This document shows, piece by piece, positions 47,540 through 55,730 of a stretch of 64,000 nt of DNA (positions within the stretch are counted from its first letter, which is position 1; every line of letters starts with the position of its first letter). The notes under the pieces were generated by a model. The model ran no database searches and was not told the DNA's origin. It saw only the letters and a list, made by a program, of their open reading frames with translations. Both the position numbers and the translations under genes were made by a program. The stretch is from Leptospira levettii (GTDB taxonomy: Bacteria > Spirochaetota > Leptospiria > Leptospirales > Leptospiraceae). The DNA lies in assembly GCF_002812085.1 (NCBI RefSeq), contig NZ_NPDM01000001.1, positions 1,178,001-1,242,000 on the forward strand, read 5' to 3'.

Positions 47540-48112
47540 ATGATGCGTATTCTCCTGTTATTAATCTCTTTATTAAGTTTTTCATTTTGTAACCAAGAAG
47601 ATTGGCGCAAGCAAATGGAAGCTGAAAATCAAAAAGTTATTCTTCAAGTTGAAAAAGACCACAAGCTCATTAGGGCATATGCTTCTAAAAATAGTGATTG
47701 GGTAAAATCTTCAAAAACAAAAGAACTTGCAGTTCAAAATTTCTTAAAGGAAATCATACAGAACAATTCACAAAATGATTATTATGTGAGTTGGGATGAA
47801 AAGATGTCTGTAATTTTTCCAAATACTTTAGGTAAAGGAACTCTTTTAGATACGACTCCATTAGCAGAGTATAAAAAAGTACTAGAAACAAGAGAATCTT
47901 TTGCAATTACAGAAATTAAAAATCGTATCCAAGGTAAACAATATAGAATCACCTCAATTGATTGGGAAAAACCTAGAATATATGGAGATATCATAGGTCA
48001 TAAACCTAAAACAATAAAGATTCAAATTGATAATCAAGTTATCGACCTTGAACAAATTAAGATGGTCTTCGGAACAAAATCAGGTTACAAAGTTGGAGTG
48101 ATTGGACCTTAG
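47540..48112 (+). CDS. Small lipoprotein between beta-helix protein and TonB receptor
   Basis: 190 residues; a lipoprotein signal (ILLLLISLLSFSFC) leads to a charged, mainly helical N-terminal part (EDWRKQMEAENQKVILQVEKDHKLI) followed by a mixed region ending KSGYKVGVIGP. No family name recognised. The tandem ATG codons at 47540 and 47543 are both possible; the second has the better spacing to AGGA. The gene lies 47 nt after the beta-helix lipoprotein and about 107 nt before the TonB receptor, so it likely belongs to the same module. Confidence 0.65.
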   Translation: MMRILLLLISLLSFSFCNQEDWRKQMEAENQKVILQVEKDHKLIRAYASKNSDWVKSSKTKELAVQNFLKEIIQNNSQNDYYVSWDEKMSVIFPNTLGKGTLLDTTPLAEYKKVLETRESFAITEIKNRIQGKQYRITSIDWEKPRIYGDIIGHKPKTIKIQIDNQVIDLEQIKMVFGTKSGYKVGVIGP

Positions 48113-48114
48113 TT

Positions 48115-48165
48115 TTTGTAATCAGTTTGTAATAATTAGTTCACATAAACGTAACTCAATCTAAT
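48115..48165 (+). promoter_or_regulatory. Second PhoB-type repeat array and -10 box
   Basis: The octamer TTTGTAAT occurs at 48115-48122 and again at 48126-48133. Further 11-bp units begin at 48138 (AGTTCAC) and 48149 (ACGTAAC). All four heptamers at 48116, 48127, 48138 and 48149 align with the YTGTMAY pattern in register. A TCTAAT box (48160-48165) follows. The same 11-bp period occurs before the beta-helix lipoprotein gene. Confidence 0.6.
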
Positions 48166-48219
48166 CCCCTTTTCATTTACGTACACATAAATTCTATAAG
48201 CTTGGCTCTGAAGGAATTT

Positions 48220-51204
48220 ATGAAATCAATCAAAACTCTTCTTACCTTATCCTTATTGGTTTTTATTTCAACTTTTGGCCTATCTGCTCAAAGTAATGGA
48301 TCAATTCGAGGAACTATTATTGATTCTGAAAACGGAGAACCCGTTTTTGGTGCGACCATTGTTATACGATCTGAAAAAAAATTCGCAAAAACTGATTTTG
48401 ACGGAAAATACATTTTAGAGATACCTCCTGGCACTTACCAAGTTGAATACCAAATGTATGGTTATGGTCCGCAAAACAGAACTATTGTTGTAACTGCTGG
48501 AAAACCAAGTCAAATGAATGTAACATTTGGTGCGCAAGTATTACAAACTGTCGAAGTGAAGGACCGAGCCATCAATGAATCAGATGCAGCTCTTTTGCAG
48601 TTACAAAAAAAATCTGCAACTGTCTCTGATTCAATTGGTGCGGAATCGATTAAAAAATCACCAGATTCATCAGCCAGTGATGTAATTAAACGTGTAACAG
48701 GGATTACAATTATTGGTGGAAAATTCGTATTTGTTCGAGGATTAGGTGAAAGATATTCCTCTACTTATTTAAATGATGCATACATCCCATCCACAGAGCC
48801 AGACAAACGTGTTGTTCCATTGGATTTATTTCCTGCATCATTGATTAAAAATATTAGAGTGATTAAATCTTTTGTTCCAGAAGAGTCAGGCGAATTTTCA
48901 GGTGGTTTAGTAAAAATTGAAACTAAAGAATATCCTGACCAACTAACTGTGAATTTCGGGATGGGAGTTGGATACAATTCTAACACAACTCGCAATAAAT
49001 GGTTAACATTTAAAGGTGGAGATTTTTTTGGAAGACCAACTGCAAACCAAGAACTTCCTTCTGCAGTAAAAGCGGTTCCTGAATTTTTGCCTTTTGAGCC
49101 TGGATCACGTTTCGGTGGACTGAATCCAACACTTGTTAATGTCGGAGGGGTTACTTTTCCTTCTCAATGGTCACCTGATCAAACAAAAGCTCCTTATGAT
49201 AAAAATTTTAATTTCACGATTGGTAATACATTTAAATTAACGGAATCAGGACAACGATTGGGTGTAATTTTTGGAACAACTCATTCTGTTGATTATCGAT
49301 TTAAAAGACAGAAAGATGTACGTTATATTCCTGGTAACCCAGTCAATCTATCTGTAAAAGACTTAACAACAGTTACTCCGTTACAAACGCAAGATGCTGA
49401 TATCTATTTAGAAGAGAGACTTTTCGGTAATAATTTAAACTTGGCTTATGAACCAACATCAGGACAACAATTCTTCCTGAAGAACTTTTACTCAGTTTCT
49501 TCCGAAAAATCAGTAAGAGAATCTGTTGGAACTAACAACATTGACAATTTTCAATTTTTTTCTCAAACAAATGATTTCATCAGTCGCCAACTTTTCAATA
49601 CTAGCTTCGGTGGAAAACATGCTGTCAATTTAGGTTCGATGAATCGACCTCATACATTAGATTGGCAAATGAATTATGGGGAAGCTAAACGTGATGAACC
49701 AAATTTAACCCAACAAGTATGGAGAAGACCTCAGACTAGCCCTGTAACAACGATTCCGACTCGACTTGGAAATAACCCAGACGGATCTAGATTTTATTCA
49801 ACTTCAAATGATACAGTAAGAAGTTTCAGTGTTGCTTATGAAATTCCTTTTGATCAGTGGAATGGTTTAAAATCTTCTTTTAAATTCGGTGGTTCTGCAC
49901 TCGATCGATTTAAATCGTTTACCTTTAGAGAATTTGGTTCTAAATCAAATGTTGGTACAGGAACAGGTGATCTTTACTTAGTTCCAGGTGAAATCACTTA
50001 TAACCCTATTGAATTTTTAAGAACTAATAGCACGGGACTTGCCAACCGAACATTTTCGGAAAGACAAGTAGAACCAAACGCTTACGACGCATATCAGAAG
50101 TTACATTCTTATTTCTCTCAATTCGATCTACCATTGTTTCCGAAATTCAGATTTATAGGTGGAGCACGTTACGAAGACTCCTATCAAAAAGTAAAAACAT
50201 TCGTACTAAAAGAACAATTTGATGTAAGAAGGCCTGGATATGGTTGTGATGTAGGATCAGAAGGAGAGAGAATTCTTTTAGTTAAAAATAATATCTGTTC
50301 TGCTGATAATAACGGTGTTGGTGAGATTCGAACTAAGGACATTTTGCCTAGTGTAAATTTAGTATATGAATTTCTTCAGGATCAAAATTTACGATTTGGT
50401 TATTCACAAACTCTTACAAGACCCGACTTTAGAGAATTATCACCATTTGCCTTTACACCGTATTTTGGTGGGGATAGAATTCGTGGTAATCCAAACCTTC
50501 AAAGAACATATATTCATAACTTTGATTTTCGTTACGAATACTTTATGGGTGGATCAAACTATGTCGGAGCAGGTGCTTTCCTAAAAGATTTATCCAATCC
50601 GATTGAATTAATTGGTCAACCTGTTGCAGGTCAAATTTCTCCATTCTTTACTTACGCAAATGCTAGTCGTGCAACTATTCGCGGTGTAGAATTAGATTTT
50701 CGAAGAGAATTTTTCGATAAATTTAGATTTGAGACAAACGTATTCTTTATCAAATCGCTCGTGAATGTAATTTCGTGGGAGCAATATACTGTAGGTAAAG
50801 CTGGTCTTTTAGATCCGATTGATAGAAGTTTCTCTTATGATCCGACAAACATAAGAAGACCACTGCAAGGACAGTCTGACTTTGTTGCGAATCTTAAATT
50901 CGATATTTTTCTTAATAAATTGAAAACGACAACTTTAGGTTTCTACTACAACTACTTTGGTGATCGAATATTCGTTGTGGGAGCAAATGGAACTCCTGAT
51001 GCATATGAAAGAGGGGTTGGTTTAACTGATATCGTTTTTTCGCATAAAATGGATGATAAGTTAGATTTCAAATTTGCTGCAAAAAACGTCACAGACCAAA
51101 GGTTCAAAATCTATGTTAAAGATGAATTATTGAACGAAGAAAAACTCTTCCGTTCCTATCGAGAAGGGGTTTCCTTTTCTATGTCAGCAAGTTATCGATT
51201 TTAA
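48220..51204 (+). CDS. TonB-dependent outer membrane receptor
   Basis: 994 residues. A signal peptide (TLLTLSLLVFISTFGLSA) leads to a carboxypeptidase-regulatory-like domain (IRGTIIDSENGEPVFGATI). A plug domain follows (VIKRVTGITIIGGKFVFVRGLGERY), then a beta-barrel ending SMSASYRF with the terminal phenylalanine of outer membrane proteins. ATG 48220 has AAGGA 4 nt upstream; a TTG at 48202 would add six residues. A PHO-box-like promoter suggests induction by phosphate limitation. The substrate is inferred, not known. A terminator follows. Confidence 0.85.
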   Translation: MKSIKTLLTLSLLVFISTFGLSAQSNGSIRGTIIDSENGEPVFGATIVIRSEKKFAKTDFDGKYILEIPPGTYQVEYQMYGYGPQNRTIVVTAGKPSQMNVTFGAQVLQTVEVKDRAINESDAALLQLQKKSATVSDSIGAESIKKSPDSSASDVIKRVTGITIIGGKFVFVRGLGERYSSTYLNDAYIPSTEPDKRVVPLDLFPASLIKNIRVIKSFVPEESGEFSGGLVKIETKEYPDQLTVNFGMGVGYNSNTTRNKWLTFKGGDFFGRPTANQELPSAVKAVPEFLPFEPGSRFGGLNPTLVNVGGVTFPSQWSPDQTKAPYDKNFNFTIGNTFKLTESGQRLGVIFGTTHSVDYRFKRQKDVRYIPGNPVNLSVKDLTTVTPLQTQDADIYLEERLFGNNLNLAYEPTSGQQFFLKNFYSVSSEKSVRESVGTNNIDNFQFFSQTNDFISRQLFNTSFGGKHAVNLGSMNRPHTLDWQMNYGEAKRDEPNLTQQVWRRPQTSPVTTIPTRLGNNPDGSRFYSTSNDTVRSFSVAYEIPFDQWNGLKSSFKFGGSALDRFKSFTFREFGSKSNVGTGTGDLYLVPGEITYNPIEFLRTNSTGLANRTFSERQVEPNAYDAYQKLHSYFSQFDLPLFPKFRFIGGARYEDSYQKVKTFVLKEQFDVRRPGYGCDVGSEGERILLVKNNICSADNNGVGEIRTKDILPSVNLVYEFLQDQNLRFGYSQTLTRPDFRELSPFAFTPYFGGDRIRGNPNLQRTYIHNFDFRYEYFMGGSNYVGAGAFLKDLSNPIELIGQPVAGQISPFFTYANASRATIRGVELDFRREFFDKFRFETNVFFIKSLVNVISWEQYTVGKAGLLDPIDRSFSYDPTNIRRPLQGQSDFVANLKFDIFLNKLKTTTLGFYYNYFGDRIFVVGANGTPDAYERGVGLTDIVFSHKMDDKLDFKFAAKNVTDQRFKIYVKDELLNEEKLFRSYREGVSFSMSASYRF

Positions 51205-51220
51205 ATTTATAACCTTCTCA

Positions 51221-51246
51221 CCAAACCCCGCATAAGTGGGGTTTGG
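51221..51246. terminator. Bidirectional terminator after the TonB receptor
   Basis: Perfect 9-bp arms CCAAACCCC (51221-51229) and GGGGTTTGG (51238-51246) with an 8-nt loop between convergent genes; T-rich sequence follows on the plus strand. Confidence 0.8.
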
Positions 51247-51263
51247 ATTTGGTCCGGATTTCT

Positions 51264-52091
51264 TTATTTGCCTTCAGGATTTACAATGATTGGCAATCCA
51301 TCTTTCCCGTTCGGTACAAATATCAATTTGTTGTTTGGATTTTCCATTGCTTTCAGTTGGATGTATTTGGGAGTTAATGAATCAGAAATCATCTTTTGGG
51401 CTTTAGCCTGAGCTTCAGCTTCAATTAACACTGCTTTGGCTTTTCCATCAGCAGTGATTTGTTGGATTTCAGCATCACGTTTGGCAATGTTGATCTCAAA
51501 CTTCATCTGCTCTTGTTCTTGCTGTTTTGTGAGTTTACTTTCTATTGCTTTTAAAATGGAAGGACTGTATTCAACATCATCAATGATCACATCATCAATC
51601 TCAACATGTTTAAACTTCAATTTTTCGGTTAAAGATTTTTTAATCTGAGCTGAAACATTGGGAGTCTCTTTCGAAATCGATACCATATTATAAGCAGAAA
51701 GTATGTTTCGAATTGCGGTTCTGAATTGGGGTTTAACTACCTTGTCGTAATAGTCTCTGCCTATTTCCATCTCCAGTTCATAAATTTCATTTTGTATGGG
51801 TCGAATGATGATATTGGCTGTCACAGTGATTGTCAAATCGTCACGAGTTAAAACTTCTACCTTTTCTTGGTAACTACTCCATTGGATTGAGTAAACGTAG
51901 ACACTGTTCCAAGGCATATAGGTTTGGACTCGAGACTCCAAAGGTTTTTGACTGAGTCCCGAGCTATAAGGCCTCCACATAAGCCCTACCTCACCTGGGT
52001 TGATGATTGAAATACAAGAGGTGAATATCATCCCAAGTAACAAAATAGGAAGGAACTGGAAACTAAAGAGAAAAATGGATCGACGTTTCAT
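51264..52091 (-). CDS. SPFH/prohibitin-family lipoprotein
   Basis: 275 residues with a lipobox (LGMIFTSC) and an SPFH domain (NPGEVGLMWRPYSSG, then SVYVYSIQWSS, TVTANIIIRP). A predicted coiled coil (LTKQQEQEQMKFEINIAKRDAEIQQI) and an alanine-rich helix follow. Prohibitin-like proteins form membrane scaffolds and regulate membrane proteases. A lipid-anchored rather than helix-anchored SPFH protein is a less usual form and would place it in the periplasm or outer membrane. Divergent from an ankyrin lipoprotein with only 24 bp between start codons. Confidence 0.82.
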   Translation of the reverse strand: MKRRSIFLFSFQFLPILLLGMIFTSCISIINPGEVGLMWRPYSSGLSQKPLESRVQTYMPWNSVYVYSIQWSSYQEKVEVLTRDDLTITVTANIIIRPIQNEIYELEMEIGRDYYDKVVKPQFRTAIRNILSAYNMVSISKETPNVSAQIKKSLTEKLKFKHVEIDDVIIDDVEYSPSILKAIESKLTKQQEQEQMKFEINIAKRDAEIQQITADGKAKAVLIEAEAQAKAQKMISDSLTPKYIQLKAMENPNNKLIFVPNGKDGLPIIVNPEGK

Positions 52092-52115
52092 AGTTAAACT
52101 ATTAGACTAAAACAG

Positions 52116-52610
52116 ATGTCCCAAATCTTATCGAGCCGAATTTTCAAAAATATCATTCCATTTCTCATTATTTTACTAATCGCTGTGGTTGGGAATGGAT
52201 GTGTGGAGGATGAAACTGTCATTAAAAATCCACCTAGTCTGGAATTACGTCTCTTCCATGCGGTTGAAAAAGGGAATCTAGAAGAAGTTAAATCATTATT
52301 AGCCCAAGGTGTCTCCATCAATGCGAAGGACTCACTTGGCAATTCCTCCCTCATCAAAGCTGTCGACGAAGAAGAAATGGAGTTAGCAAAATTTCTCATC
52401 CAAAAAGGAGCCAATGTCAACCTTCGTAATACGATGGGTGAAACAGCTCTTTACCGAGCCGTGTTCCGTGGTAACTTGGACCTTGTCAAACTTCTGGTAA
52501 AAGCTGGAGCTGAGACAAAAGCAAAAACAGTTGGTGGTGTTAGTATTGTTGAACTAGCAGAAGAACGCGGAGAAGACAGTATATTGAAGTATTTAGAAAG
52601 TATAAAATAA
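52116..52610 (+). CDS. Ankyrin-repeat lipoprotein
   Basis: A 164-residue protein with an N-terminal hydrophobic segment (IIPFLIILLIAVVGNGC) ending in a spirochaete-style lipidation cysteine. Ankyrin repeats follow: LRLFHAVEKGNLEEVKSLLAQGVSINAKD, then SLIKAVDEEEMELAKFLIQKGANVNLRN, then ALYRAVFRGNLDLVKLLVKAGAE. Such proteins mediate protein contacts in the periplasm or surface. It shares a 24-bp intergenic region with the divergent SPFH gene, and the two may act together. Confidence 0.8.
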   Translation: MSQILSSRIFKNIIPFLIILLIAVVGNGCVEDETVIKNPPSLELRLFHAVEKGNLEEVKSLLAQGVSINAKDSLGNSSLIKAVDEEEMELAKFLIQKGANVNLRNTMGETALYRAVFRGNLDLVKLLVKAGAETKAKTVGGVSIVELAEERGEDSILKYLESIK

Positions 52611-52687
52611 TTTGAAATCGTTATCTTATCAACTGCTGTAAGCTTAAATCAAAACATCTATCATATAAATTTACCTTATATTTGAAT

Positions 52688-52798
52688 TTAGTTCAAACTT
52701 AAGAATGTTTTAGTAAAAAATAGAAGGTATCCTAACAAACAAATCGTTACGGAAACTAGACTGACAACAATTAACAATGATTTTTTCAAATTGAACAT
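52688..52798 (-). CDS. Possible 36-residue single-helix membrane protein
   Basis: The minus-strand frame starts at ATG 52798 (MFNLKKSLLIVV) and ends TAA at 52688. It contains basic residues followed by one hydrophobic helix of about 22 residues, the layout of small bacterial membrane proteins. A weak purine-rich site (AAGAAG) precedes the ATG, and a 12-bp inverted repeat sits just upstream. It is too short to judge by coding bias; expression is unproven. Confidence 0.35.
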   Translation of the reverse strand: MFNLKKSLLIVVSLVSVTICLLGYLLFFTKTFLSLN

Positions 52799-52809
52799 AT
52801 TTCACTTCT

Positions 52810-52840
52810 TAGAGTTAACATAAAATTGATGTTAACTCTA
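52810..52840. repeat. 12-bp inverted repeat in an intergenic region
   Basis: TAGAGTTAACAT (52810-52821) and ATGTTAACTCTA (52829-52840) are perfectly complementary, with a 7-nt loop. It lies 12 nt ahead of the small ORF start and could be an operator for it or an RNA hairpin. Confidence 0.5.
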
Positions 52841-53096
52841 TCGAACATGAGATCGGAACTAGTCATTTAATTTCAATTAAAATTTATTTCTTAGGTCAAA
52901 AAAATAATTTAGAAGTTTCTAATGTTCTATTTCATGATATAACATATTGTTCATTGAAATGGAAAAATTCAATTTCCATGGAAATAACTAATTTTTACCA
53001 ATCATTTGACAAAATTAGAATAACGATTGATAAACTATAGTCGGTTTATGAGTACAGAATGAACTATTGTCGAGAGTTTTTAACTCACCTATAATT

Positions 53097-53579
53097 CTAA
53101 GATGTAAATGTTAATTGGTAGGTAATGGTTGAACCATTTTTTTGAATTTGTCTACTTCCGATTTTATCATAAAACTTCTTTGCACTTTCATTCAAGTCAC
53201 TAGCAATCCAGCTTATATCGGATGCGTTATTTTCTTTTGCAATTGCAATTAGAGATTGCATTAGGTTTTTGCCTAATCCAATTCCTCTATCCGATGGTTC
53301 TATATAAAGATCATCCAACCAAACGGAAGGAAGGCCTGTAAATGAGGAATATCTAAAATGGTATATGGCAATCCCGATTGGGAGATTGTTTGTATCAATT
53401 GCCAATAAAACTTTTGCATATGGATGATCATTAAACATAGTTTTTCTTATGATTTCCTTGTTAGTTGTTACCAAACCCAAGGAATCTCCTAAGTTCCGAT
53501 CAAATTCTGCTTTTTTTAAAATGAATTGGAAAATGTGATCAATATCCAATTCATTGGCTTCTCTAATTTTGTAATTCAT
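53097..53579 (-). CDS. GNAT-family N-acetyltransferase
   Basis: 160 residues. The GNAT fold is shown by an N-terminal REANELDIDHIFQF, LPIGIAIYHF, LYIEPSDRGIGLGKNLMQSL with the acetyl-CoA pyrophosphate loop (RGIGLG), and a final DLNESAKKFYDKIG. The acceptor is unknown; the sequence resembles diamine or aminoglycoside-type acetyltransferases only in general layout. It stands alone in the minus strand, 60 nt before a methyltransferase gene's end. Confidence 0.85.
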   Translation of the reverse strand: MNYKIREANELDIDHIFQFILKKAEFDRNLGDSLGLVTTNKEIIRKTMFNDHPYAKVLLAIDTNNLPIGIAIYHFRYSSFTGLPSVWLDDLYIEPSDRGIGLGKNLMQSLIAIAKENNASDISWIASDLNESAKKFYDKIGSRQIQKNGSTITYQLTFTS

Positions 53580-53639
53580 ATTATATCAGATTGAATGTAA
53601 CTTTCAATGCTCAAACTATTCCATTAAAAAGATTCACAT

Positions 53640-54242
53640 TTAAATCTTTCGAAGAACAACTCTCACAATGCTTGCTTTGCCTCTATGGAAAGGACTTTCA
53701 TTGAGTTCAATTTCAAGTGTTTCTTCATATTCAACACTCATTTCTGAAAAATCCATTCTTAGGTCTTTGAGTTGGTACAACATATCTGGATCTTTTGGTC
53801 CACCTGAAGTGTATTTCAACTGTTCAGGAGAAAATGCTTCCAATAGTAAAATTCCACCGGTTTTTAAGGTTCTTACACAATTTCGATGAACAGTTGTTCG
53901 TATCGATTTATGAAAATGGCTATAAATCAGTGCCACCATATCCATTTGTTCAGGCGCATACGGGTATGTTAAAGCATCAGAAATTTCATAATGGAAAGTG
54001 ACATTTTTTTCTTTTGCTAACTGGATGGCCTTTTGTCTTCCTGCTTCTGACTGATCAAATGCAAACACATCCCAACCTAGGCTTGCTGCAAAAACAGCAT
54101 TCCTTCCTTCTCCTTCACAAGGAAAAAGGATTTTCCCTTTTTTTAAATTGGGAAGTCGGGAATGTAAAAACTCATTCGGTTCCTTTCCATAAATATATTC
54201 CTCGCTCACATAACGTTCGTTCCAGAAATCTTTGTTATACAT
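53640..54242 (-). CDS. Class I SAM-dependent methyltransferase
   Basis: 200 residues, with an N-terminal FWNERYVSEEYIYGKEPNEFL typical of TehB/thiopurine-type methyltransferases. The SAM-binding motif I is ILFPCEGEGRNAVFAA, followed by FAFDQSEAGRQKA and MDMVALIYSHFHKS. The C-terminal half ends in a beta-strand pair. TehB-like members have been linked to tellurite or small thiol/hydroxyl methylation; the acceptor here is not predictable. Located between the GNAT gene and the nitroreductase gene, all minus strand. Confidence 0.82.
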   Translation of the reverse strand: MYNKDFWNERYVSEEYIYGKEPNEFLHSRLPNLKKGKILFPCEGEGRNAVFAASLGWDVFAFDQSEAGRQKAIQLAKEKNVTFHYEISDALTYPYAPEQMDMVALIYSHFHKSIRTTVHRNCVRTLKTGGILLLEAFSPEQLKYTSGGPKDPDMLYQLKDLRMDFSEMSVEYEETLEIELNESPFHRGKASIVRVVLRKI

Positions 54243-54306
54243 AGTTACCCAACTTTTGTTTTGTGGTACTATCTTATACCAAAGATTTAGAATCCGAAAT
54301 GATTTT

Positions 54307-54999
54307 TTAATGGAATCGAATTAAATCAGACGATCCTTCTCTTGGTGTATGGTAACGATTTAAATCGGAATCTGCTTTTGGATAACCAATACTTAAACCC
54401 ATGATCACTTTTTCTTCGTTCGCTAGACCAAGTGTTTCACGAACCACTTCAGGGAAAGCGCCCAATGCAGCTTGTGGGCAAGTTCCAAGCCCTTCCTCTC
54501 TAGCGAGAAGTAAAACGGATTGAAGGAAACAACCCAAATCAATTCCGACAAAAAAATTAAGATCAAATTTGGAAGTGATAAAAACAGCAGTAGGCGCTCC
54601 AAAAAAACTAAAGTTACGAAGCATAAATTGGTCCCTTGCTTCTTTGTCTTTACGATCGATGCCAGCCACTCCATAAATTTTCATACCTAAATCAAACATA
54701 CGTTTTTTGGCATCACTTGGATAAGATTCAGGCCAAGACGTTTCAGGAGTTGGTGCAGATTTTTTTGCTGTTTTTGTCAGTTTTTCTGCGAGTAGTTCTT
54801 TTTTGGCTCCACTGACAATATGAACCTTCCAAGGTTGGGAGTTTTTCCAACTGGGACTTCTCAATGATGTTTCAAAAATTCTATTTAGAATCTCCTCTGG
54901 AATTGGTTTTGGATCATACTCTCGGATGCTATGACGAGTGTTCATTGCTTCGGAAACAGTTTTAGTCACTTCATGAATAGAGATTAATTCTGGGTTCAT
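54307..54999 (-). CDS. Nitroreductase-family flavoprotein
   Basis: 230 residues; FMN-binding signatures are the N-terminal RHSIREYDPKPIPEE, then SPSWKNSQPWKVHIVSG, and LGCFLQSVLLLAREEGLGTCPQAALG, with the final IGYPKAD. The family reduces nitroaromatics, quinones or enones with NAD(P)H. The gene is divergent from a TetR regulator, and the intergenic region carries two operator-like sites, so induction by a toxic ligand is likely. Confidence 0.88.
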   Translation of the reverse strand: MNPELISIHEVTKTVSEAMNTRHSIREYDPKPIPEEILNRIFETSLRSPSWKNSQPWKVHIVSGAKKELLAEKLTKTAKKSAPTPETSWPESYPSDAKKRMFDLGMKIYGVAGIDRKDKEARDQFMLRNFSFFGAPTAVFITSKFDLNFFVGIDLGCFLQSVLLLAREEGLGTCPQAALGAFPEVVRETLGLANEEKVIMGLSIGYPKADSDLNRYHTPREGSSDLIRFH

Positions 55000-55017
55000 C
55001 TTTCACCTTCAGAAAAC

Positions 55018-55039
55018 ATACATACCAGTCAGTATGTAT
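55018..55039. promoter_or_regulatory. TetR-type operator near the nitroreductase
   Basis: ATACATACCAGTCAGTATGTAT is a near-perfect palindrome (8-bp arms). It lies 19 bp from the nitroreductase start and shares the CATACYRGTCRGT core with the site at 55092-55108. Confidence 0.65.
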
Positions 55040-55091
55040 TTGCAAGGATTTTTTATACGACAAATCCAAAATGGGAACAGAAAAAATTGAA

Positions 55092-55108
55092 CATACTGGT
55101 CGGTGTAT
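55092..55108. promoter_or_regulatory. TetR-type operator near the regulator gene
   Basis: CATACTGGTCGGTGTAT, a second copy of the CATACYRGTCRGT core, 40 bp before the TetR start at 55149. Two sites, one per promoter, fit coordinate autoregulation and repression of the divergent gene. Confidence 0.6.
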
Positions 55109-55148
55109 TTCTTGATTGGATTTAGTTTATCCTCATTTTAGGACAGAA

Positions 55149-55730
55149 ATGAAGAAGGAACCGACTAAATTACGTCTCTTAGCCGTCAGCCGAAACCTTT
55201 TTCTAAAACAAGGATATTCAGAGACTGGTTTGAACCAAATTGTTGATGAAGCCAAAACGGTGAAGGCAAGTTTGTACCAACATTTTTCTTCTAAAGAAGA
55301 GTTGGGCAAAGAAGTTCTCAAAATTTATTCTGACGAAAATTTAAATCTGCTGAAAACCTTGATGAAACGAAATCCGAAACCTTTAGACTTTATTAGAGCT
55401 TGGGTGCGAATCCTTTCCAGAGAAGCTCGGATGTCACAATTATTTGGATGTGGAATGGCAAATTTTCGTGCCCAGATTAATTCAGAAGAAGTTCACATTC
55501 GTTCTGAAATTGAAAGGATAGCCAACCAAACGATCGAATGTTTATCTGAATTTCTTCAAAATTCGATACAAAATGGTTATATTTCCAAAAAAGTGGACCC
55601 TAATTCTCTCGCAAAACAGTTGTTTATCGTTTATGAAGGGGTATTGCAGAGTTACCGACTTTTAGATGATAAAAAATCATTAGACGAACTTTATAAAATT
55701 GCTGAAAACCTAATCCCTGTCTCAGAATGA
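55149..55730 (+). CDS. TetR-family transcriptional regulator
   Basis: N-terminal helix-turn-helix: RLLAVSRNLFLKQGYSETGLNQIVDEAKTVKASLYQHFSSKEELG, with the usual Y-F-Y pattern, followed by a variable ligand-binding helical domain. ATG 55149 (193 aa) has AGGA 6 nt upstream; the in-frame TTG at 55116 lies right next to the operator and is unlikely. The gene overlaps the TonB receptor start as ATGA and is divergent from a nitroreductase. It probably represses both directions. Confidence 0.88.
   Translation: MKKEPTKLRLLAVSRNLFLKQGYSETGLNQIVDEAKTVKASLYQHFSSKEELGKEVLKIYSDENLNLLKTLMKRNPKPLDFIRAWVRILSREARMSQLFGCGMANFRAQINSEEVHIRSEIERIANQTIECLSEFLQNSIQNGYISKKVDPNSLAKQLFIVYEGVLQSYRLLDDKKSLDELYKIAENLIPVSE

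Larger units (their letters stand above)
52611..53096. other. 486-bp region without a large gene
   Basis: This is the only stretch above 300 bp without a confident gene. It is AT-rich and holds a possible 36-residue membrane ORF (52688-52798, minus), a strong inverted repeat (52810-52840) and a short inverted repeat TTTGAA/TTCAAA (52681-52697). I see no tRNA or other RNA gene; the remaining 52841-53096 shows nothing that I can support. Confidence 0.5.

Noticed and set aside
55116..55148. TTG start for the TetR gene
   Set aside because: It lies directly next to the operator-like site, has no ribosome-binding site, and the ATG at 55149 gives a typical TetR N-terminus.
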